A DNA stretch of 64,000 nucleotides, taken from an uncultured Lachnospiraceae bacterium (GTDB taxonomy: Bacteria > Bacillota > Clostridia > Lachnospirales > Lachnospiraceae). The notes beneath the pieces are model-generated. The model was not told where the DNA came from, searched no databases, and saw only the letters and a program-made list of their open reading frames with translations. The stretch's first letter is position 1. Each line of letters opens with the position of its first letter. Made by a program: the position numbers and the translations under genes. The stretch lies in assembly GCA_910585005.1 (NCBI GenBank), contig CAJUCN010000017.1, forward strand, positions 7,204-71,203. Direction: 5' to 3'. Of the stretch, positions 36,697 to 44,989 are shown one piece after another.

Positions 36697-38325
36697 ATGG
36701 CGTTAATTAAATGCCCTGAGTGCGGAAGGGAGATTTCAGATAAATCAAAGATATGTATACATTGCGGGTATCCGCTAGAAAATGAAAAAGATAAAAAGGA
36801 ACTATGTGTAAAATGTCCTGAATGTGAAAATGAAATAGAGAACAAGGTGAAAAAATGCCCTTATTGTGGATATCCAATAGGTAAAAAGTTATATATTCAG
36901 AATACGATACAAGGTATTTCATTTCCTGAAAAACCTTTTTCTACCGGTAGTTTCCTGAATAAGAATAGTAGAATTATTGTCGCTATTAGTATTTTTTTAA
37001 TTATTGTTTTAGGCGTTATGTTCTTTTTTTTGCAAGGGAAAAAACAAGCTTCAGGTGAAAAGATTGATGAGAAATCCCAATCCGTATCCGATTCTTTAGA
37101 TATAGGCTTACAAAGTGAAAAAAGTGCGATTGAAAGCATGGTGAATGATTTTTTTGCGAAATTGCAAAAAGGGAATTGGGAAGGAACTCAAGAGTATCTT
37201 ACGGAAAAATACAGTTATTTAGAGAGTAATCCATTTGGATTATCGACAGAAAGTAATATCAAAAAATTGTTTGAACATTATAACTATATTTTGATAGATT
37301 CTAAAGTGAATGATGAGAGAGATACTGCTTTTGTAAATATTGAAATTAGTCATCCTAATCAAATAGAACTATTGGAAGCCAGTATTGCGAATTTCAGTTT
37401 TAATGATGGAAATTCTATAGAGAATGGTTTTATGAATAAATTAGAAGATTCTGATATAGGAAATATGGTAACAAGTGGATCACTTAATTTAGTTAAAGTG
37501 GATGGTCAATGGAAAATAAACGTGGATGATCTTTTTACTTCATGTATTTTTTATGGATTATCGGAAGAAACTTCCTTTGAAAAAATGGCAGAAAATCAAA
37601 AAAAGCAAGCTGAAGAAGATTTATATATTAAGGAGATGATAGATTTAGTTGATTATCGTGTTGGGATAATGGAAGGATATTCTGGTAAGGTTCCAGGTAT
37701 CAATAATATTTCTATTAAAAATAATGGTGACAAGCAAATTGATTCCTTGACATTAGGCATAGATTTTTTAGATGAAAATGGAAATGTATCATTGTCAAAA
37801 CAAATAACGATTTTGGGGGTATTTGATAATCCAATTTCCGCTGGTTATTCATGGAAAATGGAGAAAGATAAATTTTTTGAAATAGAAAATGTTCCGGACA
37901 ATATTGATTTGAATCGTGTAGTGGTGTCAATAAATGAAGCACAATTATCGAATGTTGATACCTCTATACATAGAACGCCGGAAGAAGAATATATTGATCA
38001 ATATATTGAAGTTACAAACTATAATGTTGGTATGCACACTGGTTATAGGGGTAAAGAACCGGGGATAAGTGATGTGTCTATCAAAAATATTGGCGATAAG
38101 AATATTTCCGAACTAACACTAACTGTTTATTTTCAGGATGAAAATGGGAAAAATATAGCAGAAGATTCATTTATGTTCATAGGAGGTTATGGGGGCGGGG
38201 ATACATTAAAAGCAAACTATTCGTGGAAGATGGAAAGCAATAGATATTATGAGTTTAAAAATCTTGCTGATGAGGTTGATATATCACGAAATAATGTAAA
38301 AGTTACAGAAATCAAATTTGAGTAG
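36697..38325 (+). CDS. Double zinc-ribbon membrane protein with two C-terminal repeats
   Basis: 542 aa. Two zinc ribbons at the N-terminus (CPECGREISDKSKICIHCG and CPECENEIENKVKKCPYCG), a membrane helix (RIIVAISIFLIIVLGVMFFF), an NTF2-like-sized middle domain (about residues 145-300) and two ~110-residue repeats starting at residues 306 and 429. Both repeats share GY-x-GK-x-PGI, SIKN-x-GDK and a YSWKME block. The repeats face outside if the zinc ribbons are cytoplasmic. It begins 15 bp after its paralog with AGGAGG. Unknown function; likely a surface sensor or stress protein. Confidence 0.75.
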   Translation: MALIKCPECGREISDKSKICIHCGYPLENEKDKKELCVKCPECENEIENKVKKCPYCGYPIGKKLYIQNTIQGISFPEKPFSTGSFLNKNSRIIVAISIFLIIVLGVMFFFLQGKKQASGEKIDEKSQSVSDSLDIGLQSEKSAIESMVNDFFAKLQKGNWEGTQEYLTEKYSYLESNPFGLSTESNIKKLFEHYNYILIDSKVNDERDTAFVNIEISHPNQIELLEASIANFSFNDGNSIENGFMNKLEDSDIGNMVTSGSLNLVKVDGQWKINVDDLFTSCIFYGLSEETSFEKMAENQKKQAEEDLYIKEMIDLVDYRVGIMEGYSGKVPGINNISIKNNGDKQIDSLTLGIDFLDENGNVSLSKQITILGVFDNPISAGYSWKMEKDKFFEIENVPDNIDLNRVVVSINEAQLSNVDTSIHRTPEEEYIDQYIEVTNYNVGMHTGYRGKEPGISDVSIKNIGDKNISELTLTVYFQDENGKNIAEDSFMFIGGYGGGDTLKANYSWKMESNRYYEFKNLADEVDISRNNVKVTEIKFE

Positions 38326-38353
38326 CTAAAATTATACGGCATACGCTAGTTTT

Positions 38354-38560
38354 TTGTATCTGGATAAGAATGAAGTGTTGAAGACTACGCTCCGTGTGAG
38401 TAGATATACTTATTGTTTGCATTGTGTATTAAGTGGAATGACCCCAAAGCATTTACTGTATTTAACGGGGCACTTGGATATTTGTGTTACTTTGAATATT
38501 TACACGCATGTAGACTTTGATAATGTCAAAAAAGAGGTTAAAAGCCTTGAAGAAGTTGTC
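38354..38560 (+). pseudogene. Tyrosine integrase 3'-end remnant (Tn916 Int type)
   Basis: The stretch SRYTYCLHCVLSGMTPKHL followed by LTGHLDICVTLNIYTHVDFD matches the catalytic C-terminus of Tn916-like integrases. The conserved CRHTYC is changed to SRYTYC and GHSD to GHLD, and no N-terminal part precedes it. It is closely related to the better-kept fragment at 44247. The rest of the gap to 39003 holds no gene. Confidence 0.65.
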
Positions 38561-38892
38561 CTGTCAATTCAGGAAATGATGGTTGTTTTACAGAGAATGA
38601 CCATAAATATATGTGGCAAATCGTGTCGAATCATGAAAAGTTTGATGATGCTTACAGTAACTTTGTAAGTAATTCAGTTTTTCAAAATGCCTGTAGTATT
38701 TGTATTTTGCGGATAGGGACTTATGATGCCCGGCAAAAGAGGATGATGAACTTAGAAATGGAGTGATTTTTCGGCTTTTTTTATCTAAAATATTGACATA
38801 GATCCATTTCCGTGATATGTTGCTTGGCAGAAAGATAACGGAGGGAGGTGGGAAATGTGCTCTGCCATTTAGTGATTGATTTAAACAAAGGA

Positions 38893-38933
38893 CTCTGTAC
38901 AAAGTCTGATGAAGGGACGAAATTTGTACAGAG
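38893..38933 (+). promoter_or_regulatory. Inverted repeat in the leader of the MFS efflux gene
   Basis: CTCTGTACA (38893-38901) and TGTACAGAG (38925-38933), perfect 9-bp arms with a 23-bp spacer, about 70 bp before the MFS start. It could be an operator for a lost regulator or an attenuator hairpin. A second TTTGTAC-type sequence follows the gene (around 40326). Confidence 0.5.
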
Positions 38934-39003
38934 GTAAAAACATCGTCCGCATTGGATTTTGTACTTTTTATTCTAAAAAAAAGAATAGAATGGAGAAAAT
39001 TCA

Positions 39004-40281
39004 ATGGAAGAAAAATCATTTAAGAAGTATATCATTTTGTGGGTAAGCCAGAGCGTATCAGGGCTTGGAAGTTCCATGACCGGGTTTGCACTTGTTTTAT
39101 GGGCGTATGGACAGAGTCATTCTGCAATGTCCGTTTCGCTGATGTCCTTTTGTAATTATGTGCCATATGTATTTTTGAGCCTGTTTGTTGGCAGTTTTAT
39201 AGACAGACATAAGAAGAAAACGATCATGCTGGTTTCGGATAGCGTTGCTGCGGCTGGTTCACTGGCAGTATTGGCATTTCTGCTTGCAGGAAGTCTGAAG
39301 GTCTGGAATATTTATGCCATAAATGCAGTGGTTGGTATAACGAATGCATTTCAGCAGCCTGCGTCCGCAGTGGCAACTGGAAGGCTTGTACCAAAGGAGA
39401 AGATTTCAAATGTCAGCGGTATGAATTCTTTTTCCAATAATCTTATCGTGGTATTCAGTCCTATGCTGGCGGCTTTCCTGTTTGCGGCAGGCGGGCTTCC
39501 TCTGATCCTGCTGATAGATCTGGCGAGCTTTGTCTTTGCATTTTGCGTATTGCTGTTCTTTATCACTATCCCAGAACAGGAGCAGGAAAAGAAATACAGT
39601 TCTCCATTTGCCGGAATAGCGGAGGGATTTGATTTCCTGAAAAAGGAAAAAGGCATATTATTTATCATGCTTACGATGGCACTGATCAATTTCTGTTCAA
39701 GGCTGACTTATGAGAATATTTTATCGCCAATGATTCTGGCAAGAAGCTCTGGGGACAGCATTGCACTTGGAACTGTAAATGCTTGCATGGGCATAGGCGG
39801 GATTGTCGGGGGAATTATTGTTTCCATGAAAAAAGAAAGCAGCCATAAAGCTGTGGCAATTTATGTCTCGGCGGCATTGTCATTTTTGTTTGGTGATCTG
39901 ATGATGGCAGTTGGGAAAAATGTTTTATGGTGGTCGGTTGCGGCGGTCGCAGCCAGCCTGCCGATTCCCTTTATTATGGCAAACCAGAATACGATACTGT
40001 ATCATAAGGTACCTGCGGCCATGCAGGGGAGGGTATTTGCCGTCAGGAATGCCATCCAGTATAGCACAATTCCGGTTGGCATTATCCTCGGAGGTTATCT
40101 GGCAGATTATGTCTTTGAACCTTTTATGGTTTCCGGGAACAGGATGGCAGGGATACTGGGAACTATCGTAGGGGTTAGCGCAGGAAGCGGCATGGCGGCA
40201 ATGTTCCTGTGTACCGGGATATGTGGCTTTACGGTGAGCATAGTATCCTGTTTCAACCGGGAAATAAAGAAGTTAAACTGA
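39004..40281 (+). CDS. MFS transporter, macrolide-efflux (DHA3/Mef) type
   Basis: 425 aa with 12 hydrophobic segments. It starts KSFKKYIILWVSQSVSGLGS and has GSFIDRHKKKTIMLVSD after helix 2, the conserved loop of the group that contains MefA-type macrolide and tetracycline exporters. It exports drugs with proton uptake in known relatives; the substrate here is inferred only. It has higher GC than its flanks, which fits separate acquisition within the element. A clear terminator follows. Confidence 0.85.
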   Translation: MEEKSFKKYIILWVSQSVSGLGSSMTGFALVLWAYGQSHSAMSVSLMSFCNYVPYVFLSLFVGSFIDRHKKKTIMLVSDSVAAAGSLAVLAFLLAGSLKVWNIYAINAVVGITNAFQQPASAVATGRLVPKEKISNVSGMNSFSNNLIVVFSPMLAAFLFAAGGLPLILLIDLASFVFAFCVLLFFITIPEQEQEKKYSSPFAGIAEGFDFLKKEKGILFIMLTMALINFCSRLTYENILSPMILARSSGDSIALGTVNACMGIGGIVGGIIVSMKKESSHKAVAIYVSAALSFLFGDLMMAVGKNVLWWSVAAVAASLPIPFIMANQNTILYHKVPAAMQGRVFAVRNAIQYSTIPVGIILGGYLADYVFEPFMVSGNRMAGILGTIVGVSAGSGMAAMFLCTGICGFTVSIVSCFNREIKKLN

Positions 40282-40372
40282 TGGACTAATATGAAGGGGG
40301 ATCTGTCCCTCGAGAGGATTTCAAAGTTTGTACAAAGGACAAAAACTGATATAAGATATGTCATTAGTTTCT

Positions 40373-40412
40373 AAGGGACAAAGCTGTTTTTTGGGCTTTG
40401 TCCCTTTGTCTG
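40373..40412 (+). terminator. Terminator after the MFS gene
   Basis: Perfect 12-bp arms AAGGGACAAAGC (40373-40384) and GCTTTGTCCCTT (40395-40406), then TGTCTGTGTT. Usable on both strands. Confidence 0.88.
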
Positions 40413-40765
40413 TGTTATAATGCTGCTTTCGGACACATCCTTGGTGTGCCACTGCTGGGCATTTTTACATCTCTTGCTATGGCATATGCGGGTGTTCTCT
40501 TTCCTTTTTTATACCGCATACGAATGCTCATGTACGGTAAAGAAGAAAGTAACCGAAAACAAGAGATAGACCGCCAGCACCACACTATTCCGAATCAAAG
40601 AAGCTAAAGACCAAAAGATAGCTAGTTATACACATTCCCATAATGCCGACTAGGACGAAATCCCTCTTTCCTACATACATATAACAGTTGCTATCTTGAC
40701 CATCCAAGGAAAGTTTTATATATTTATGGAAACTTATGAAACGATTTTAGTTTGCGAGGTATATT
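40413..40765. other. Gap between the MFS terminator and the TetR pseudogene
   Basis: A 70-codon open stretch (40398-40607) starts inside the terminator and carries a hydrophobic segment, LGIFTSLAMAYAGVLFPFLY, with no ribosome binding site. I do not recognise it and treat it as a fragment. Nothing else is visible. Confidence 0.4.
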
Positions 40766-41312
40766 ATGAGAGAAAAATATTGAATGTGGTAGCCCAACTT
40801 ATCAACCGATATGGTTTGAAAAAATTTACGGTAGATGAAGTAGCTGTAACTTTACGCATTAGTAAAAAACAGTTTATCAGTATTTCGGTGGGAAAGATGA
40901 AATGATACATGAATATTTTGTGGCAAATTTAGAAAGCGATAAGCAGAATATGAATAAAGCAATGCAGGAAGCAAATGGTTTTAGAAATAAACTGTATGCC
41001 CTTGTGTATACTAATCGTTGCTATAGATTATCGATATTCGTAATGGGTGAAGCAAAACAATTCTATCCAGAAGAATGGGCAGAAATTGAATCTTTAAGAA
41101 AATAGAAATTAGCCACACTAAATAAATTGCTTAAATGTGCATAAAAAGACGGTGTTATAAAAGATGATGTGTATTTTGGTACTCTTACTGCTATGTTGGA
41201 ACGAAGTAGTGACATAATTCTTGATACTGATTTTTTGTTGGAACATAAGCTCCATGTGGCTTAAGCTATTGACGTTGCATTAGATATAATTTTATATGGA
41301 ATTGAAAAGGGG
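40766..41312 (+). pseudogene. TetR-family regulator, broken by single-base losses and stops
   Basis: The helix-turn-helix reads KILNVVAQLINRYGLKKFTV and DEVAVTLRISKK. One missing A in the A-run at about 40863-40868 breaks the frame; restoring it gives KTVYQYFGGKDEMIHEYF, the standard TetR recognition helix. A second missing A at about 40772-40776 removes the MREKI start. Further on, stops at 41103 and 41262 interrupt the ligand domain (ILDTDFLLEHKLH is still readable). It lies downstream of the drug-efflux gene and may once have repressed it. Confidence 0.75.
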
Positions 41313-41319
41313 AATAAAG

Positions 41320-41793
41320 ATGATTAATAATTATGAATTGCATGTACGCTGTATAGGATTAGAAAACAATGATATATTCCCGTTAGAAAATACGGGCAGA
41401 GGGAAAGATATATCACCGGCATTTGAGTTTGAAAATCTTTCTCCTGCGGCAAAAACTATTGCTATTACTTTGGAAGATATTAAGCATCCTCTTTTCAAAA
41501 ATTTTACGCATTGGGTTATATGGAATATTCCTGCATCAAAAAATATTATTGGAGCAATTCCTCATGGAAAAAATGTTGGCGCTCTTAATAGTGCTATTCA
41601 AGGAATTGCCTATGGTTGGCACAAATATGCTGGCCCTAAACCACCAAAAGGAAAGCAACATCAATATCGTTTTACAATTTATGTGTTAGATAACATACTC
41701 TCTTTAAGTCCTAACTCTACAAAAAAGAAGTTTATTAAATCGGCAAAAAATCATATTTTGCAGAAGGGTATTGTTACCGGATGGTTTGAATAA
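41320..41793 (+). CDS. YbhB/YbcL-type PEBP (Raf kinase inhibitor-like) protein
   Basis: 157 aa. PEBP-fold signs are GRGKDISPAFEFENLSPAAK, FTHWVIWNIPAS and AYGWHKYAGPKPPKGKQHQY with RFTIYVLD. The bacterial proteins bind anions or small molecules in the cytoplasm; their role is not settled. The ATG at 41320 follows AAAGGGG. A stand-alone gene with its own terminator, often linked to AraC or drug-response genes in Firmicutes. Confidence 0.88.
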   Translation: MINNYELHVRCIGLENNDIFPLENTGRGKDISPAFEFENLSPAAKTIAITLEDIKHPLFKNFTHWVIWNIPASKNIIGAIPHGKNVGALNSAIQGIAYGWHKYAGPKPPKGKQHQYRFTIYVLDNILSLSPNSTKKKFIKSAKNHILQKGIVTGWFE

Positions 41794-41798
41794 ATACT

Positions 41799-41830
41799 CA
41801 AAAATGGCAGTTTATATTTTGCCGTTTTTG
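41799..41830 (+). terminator. Terminator after the PEBP gene
   Basis: CAAAAATGGCA (41799-41809) pairs with TGCCGTTTTTG (41820-41830), one G-T pair. A/T-rich outer stem suits either direction. Confidence 0.75.
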
Positions 41831-41891
41831 AATATAAAATTGTAGTTGTAAACCATGCACCGCCCTATGTGGGAGAAAGGGGGAATCATCT

Positions 41892-42050
41892 ATGCCTTGC
41901 ATAGAAGCATATGAAGAATACCCCATAACGATATGCGGTCAGACAGTTATTTTTACCAATGGGGAGCTTGCTATCCCTGCCGGAGTACGACCGGGTATCA
42001 AATTCGCAGGACTTTGCGGCTCCTGGAAAAGAAAATGGAGGTGTTTTCGT
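41892..42050 (+). pseudogene. Short unassigned element-associated fragment
   Basis: An ATG at 41892 after GGGGGAATC opens MPCIEAYEEYPITICGQTVI, running without a stop into the next fragment. A second frame over the same DNA (from 41959, DRVSNSQDFAAPGKENGG) also looks coding, which suggests a frameshift. I do not recognise the family; it lies where small Tn916-type genes are expected. Confidence 0.35.
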
Positions 42051-42262
42051 ATGGGAAGTCCGAATCTTTTACCCTATGAAACGATTGTCCGGGCGATCAG
42101 TGGAGATCCAGAAGCCGTGGACGAGGTTTTACGGCATTACAGCAAGCGTATCCGAATCGCCGCTATTGAAAACGGGTACATCGACAGGGATATCAAGGCA
42201 GCATAAAACAGCGGCTCGTCGCTGCACTGTTCAAGTTCCGTTTTGATGAACAGGAAGTGTGA
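42051..42262 (+). pseudogene. Tn916-type conjugative transposon regulator (HTH_16-like), frameshifted
   Basis: GGAGG precedes the ATG at 42051. The frame reads MGSPNLLPYETIVRAISGDP and EAVDEVLRHYSKRIRIAAIE, the start of the small helix-turn-helix protein present in Tn916-like elements. It breaks near 42200, and KQRLVAALFKFRFDEQEV follows in another frame to a stop at 42260. One base change in length explains it. It marks a degraded integrative conjugative element. Confidence 0.7.
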
Positions 42263-42338
42263 AAAGTTGTTTCTATTTTGGGAAAACGGATACATAATAG
42301 GCAATGACAAATCGGGATTTGAGGAGGAGATATATATT

Positions 42339-42674
42339 ATGAATATAGGATTTTGGTCATGTATAATTTTGGTTATACCATTTGCGATTATAGGTGTGTT
42401 ATTTGCAATTTTTAAAGAAAAAGCAGCAAAATTTGTTTCAGGATTTAATTCATTTTCTAAAGAAGAACAGGCATTGTATAATAAAGCTCATATTTCTCGT
42501 GATATAAGAAATCAGTGCTTTATATGGACTGCTATAATGTTGGCAGGAGCGTTATTATCCTACTTTTTAACCCCATATATGGCTATACCAACCTATATTA
42601 TTTGGTTAGTTCTGTTTTTTGGAGAAGTCCACTTTGATAATCATAAAGCGTTTGAAAAATATTTATATAAGTAA
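42339..42674 (+). CDS. Small membrane protein, DUF3784-like
   Basis: 111 aa. GAGGAGG precedes the ATG at 42339. Three hydrophobic helices: FWSCIILVIPFAIIGVLFAI, an IWTAIMLAGALLSYFL segment and AIPTYIIWLVLFFG. The loop FSKEEQALYNKAHISRDIRN is the kind seen in DUF3784 proteins of Clostridia. Function unknown. The gene appears intact although its surroundings are decayed. Confidence 0.65.
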   Translation: MNIGFWSCIILVIPFAIIGVLFAIFKEKAAKFVSGFNSFSKEEQALYNKAHISRDIRNQCFIWTAIMLAGALLSYFLTPYMAIPTYIIWLVLFFGEVHFDNHKAFEKYLYK

Positions 42675-43060
42675 ATTCTGATTTGTAGAATTGCAGCCGG
42701 CTAAAAATTGAATAATCGCCGTTACACAGGATGGCACACCAAGACAGGAAATCAAGAAAAGGTTTCCTGTTTTTGCGCCCGTTTTTGGCAGTTTTCAACT
42801 TTTTAGTGGTGTGGGTAGTGAAAAGAAGAATAAAGAAATTTCCAAAAATCACCGTCATTTTTGCTTTGCTTGGTGTTGTAGGTAGTAGGGGGAGAAATAC
42901 CGCCGCTGCTTTGGCAAAATCCCCAAATCCACCCACGAAAGCCTGCAAATAAAAAGTCAAGCTAAATTATAAAGAACATTGAAAATTTTTACAGGTTGAA
43001 AAAGGGGTATTACAATAAGACCGCCAGAATATGCCGGTCTGAAAGAGTGCTGTGTGATGG
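42675..43060. other. Gap between DUF3784-like gene and IS110 remnant
   Basis: Open stretches exist on both strands around 42730-42960 (for example minus-strand FLPLLPTTPSKAKMTVIFGN), but neither has a ribosome binding site or a known domain. No real gene can be supported. Confidence 0.4.
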
Positions 43061-43869
43061 TTAGTTTGATGTGGGAAGAGCGGCGAGATATTCTTTCAAC
43101 CTTCCATAGTAAATGTGTAGAAATTTGTTGGCGCCTGCCGTCATGTAGACGTAATAAGGTTTGCCTTGTGCTCTTTTCTTGTCCATGAACAGATATACAG
43201 CGTCATCCGGTTTGCTCTTGATCAGTACATTCATGATCTGGAACAGGGTTTTGCGTAATGCTGGCGAACCGTGCTTGGAGGCATGTACACTTTTTTGGGA
43301 ATAATCTCCGGAATCATTCACGAATGGATCTACTCCAGCAAATGCCGTGATTGCTCCTTTGTGAGTGAAACGTGTCACATCACCGATTTCAGCCATGAGC
43401 TGAGGACCCAGAGACGGCCCTACACCTTTCATCGCCATGACAGCCGGATATTCCGGGAGTTTAGAGGCGGTTTCATTCATAAGCGAGCGTAGCTGTTCAA
43501 CAGTCTGTGACGCGGCGTTCAACTGTCCGACGGCCTGCTTGATGATATGCCTGGTAAAGCTGTCCTTTGGAAGTGAGGGAATGAGCTCCTTGGCCTTTCC
43601 GTAGATTTCTTCAGCTTTGGACTTGCTGAAGTTGTACTTCTTACGGCTGCACCACTTCTGATAGTGGTTAGTAAAAGCAGTCAGGGACAATTTACGAACA
43701 CAATCAACATGCCAGTAAGTGTCAATGAAGTCCACCCATTTCTGGCTGCCGTCCTCGCGGACAGATGGGGAAGATCAAATGGCTTTCCAACCGTCTTTCC
43801 ACCGGGACGGAGGATTGCTACCGTGCTTTTTCGTTTGGAAACATCAATACCTACTGCGTTCATGTTCAT
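43061..43869 (-). pseudogene. IS110-family transposase with large internal deletion
   Basis: Read leftward. The N-terminus is MNMNAVGIDVSKRKSTVAIL, the RuvC-like DEDD domain with its first Asp. The C-terminus is the transposase_20 domain with AMKGVGPSLGPQLMAEIGDV and the serine-containing KHGSPALRKTLFQIMN. The part that should hold the middle acidic residues is missing: after KPFDLPHLSARTAARN the frame is lost and resumes at MDFIDTYWHV. About 80-100 residues appear to be gone. Not active. Confidence 0.82.
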
Positions 43870-44246
43870 AAAAATGTCACTCTTAAATAAAGATTGCAAT
43901 TGGTCAGTGCCAGTTTTACTCATTGCCGATTCAATCTACTGTGGTGTGACGCGAACGCACCGAGAGGGCGGCTCAACCTGCATAAAACGAACGCTGCGAA
44001 TGAGGAGCTGGTTATCAGACTTTCGTACGGACGCGAAGCCCAAGGAGGTTTCCGATATACCGATTGCTCTTATCATTCTAACAGCTTAAGCAATAAGATG
44101 GATAATTCCTTACTGGCTGTAAGGAATATTAACCATAAATCTATTGTAGTAGTAGGTTTACAGCCATGAAAAGATACAACACGCCCCACCGCCACCGGGT
44201 AATCAAGACACACATTGAGGACAGGGAACCGCCAAGGTTTGAATAG
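43870..44246. other. Region between IS110 remnant and integrase fragment
   Basis: Contains the likely upstream end of the IS110 copy (to about 44090) and then sequence leading into the integrase frame (HRVIKTHIEDREPPRFE, then an in-frame TAG at 44244). No intact gene. IS ends cannot be placed exactly because IS110 elements lack clear terminal repeats. Confidence 0.45.
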
Positions 44247-44627
44247 GTGATCGATGGGTACAGCGGATTCCTTTTTGTGGATAAGGACTGCAACCCTCCG
44301 GTGGCCATGCATTGGGAACACCGATTCAACCACATGGTCAAGAGGTACAACGATATCTATCGGGTGCAGATGCCGAACATCACACCCCATGTCTGCCGCC
44401 ATACCTACTGCAGCAACATGGCGAAGTCCGGCATGAACCCCAAGACGCTCCAATACCTGATGGGGCATAGCGATATCGGGGTGACGCTGAATACCTACAC
44501 GCATCTTGGCTTGGAGGATGCCACGGACGAACTTCGGAGAATGGAAGAACTGGAGAACGCCAGAAAGGAACTGGAAAAGAACAAGGAAGAGAAGCCCGTA
44601 TCACAGAAAATGTTCTGGGCGATCTGA
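44247..44627 (+). pseudogene. Tn916-type integrase, C-terminal fragment
   Basis: About 126 codons: VIDGYSGFLFVDKD, MHWEHRFNHMVKRYNDIYRV, then HVCRHTYCSNMAKSGMNPKT and LMGHSDIGVTLNTYTHLGLE. The His-Arg, His and Tyr catalytic residues are kept, but the N-terminal half with the first catalytic Arg is absent and a TAG lies just upstream. It marks one end of a former integrative element, with the attachment site probably within the next ~100 bp. Confidence 0.8.
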
Positions 44628-44847
44628 ATAAAGAGAGTTTTGCGCGCTGCTTCGGCAGGGCATTTTTTTAATTAACTGGTTATTGTTGAACTATCATGTC
44701 ACTATCTCTGTGAGTAAAACTCGTGTCGGCTATTAGTTGGGTAAATCAGTGCAAATCGTGGCGTTGTGAAAAGTGCCTTACTGCGGTTTTACTACCGTTC
44801 AGCCGATGAAAACTAATATGTACAAATCCCCTTTTCGGGGGTAGTAG

Positions 44848-44881
44848 AAGGCACCATGCAGCATTGCAGGTGCCTTTTTGG
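44848..44881 (+). terminator. Strong terminator before the Fic operon
   Basis: AAGGCACC (44848-44855) and GGTGCCTT (44869-44876), with inner TGCA pairing, then TTTTT. The 220 bp between the integrase fragment and this site is non-coding; it also has a GCTGC-TTCG-GCAG hairpin with seven T at about 44650-44671. Confidence 0.82.
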
Positions 44882-44898
44882 AATAAAACAGTTTTGTA

Positions 44899-44964
44899 TT
44901 GTTCCGTTATTTTGGCAAATGTTGTTCCGATATTATTGATATTGTTCCGTTAAAGTGGTATACT
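44899..44964 (+). promoter_or_regulatory. Fic operon promoter with three TTGTTCCG repeats
   Basis: TTGATA (44936-44941), 17 bp, TATACT (44959-44964). The repeat TTGTTCCG occurs at 44899, 44922 and 44942, 23 and 20 bp apart, each followed by T/A-TA. The third lies between -35 and -10, so a bound protein would block RNA polymerase. Spacing near two helical turns suggests cooperative binding, perhaps by the HTH of the Fic protein itself. Confidence 0.75.
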
Positions 44965-44989
44965 ATATCTTAGATTGGAGGGATCGTCT

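Noticed and set aside
42598..42960. 120-codon minus-strand frame overlapping the DUF3784-like gene
   Set aside because: No ribosome binding site, overlaps an intact-looking gene, and no known domain.
44640..44850. tRNA or riboswitch in the gap before the Fic operon
   Set aside because: Hairpins are present but no cloverleaf, TTCRANY arm or known aptamer core was seen.
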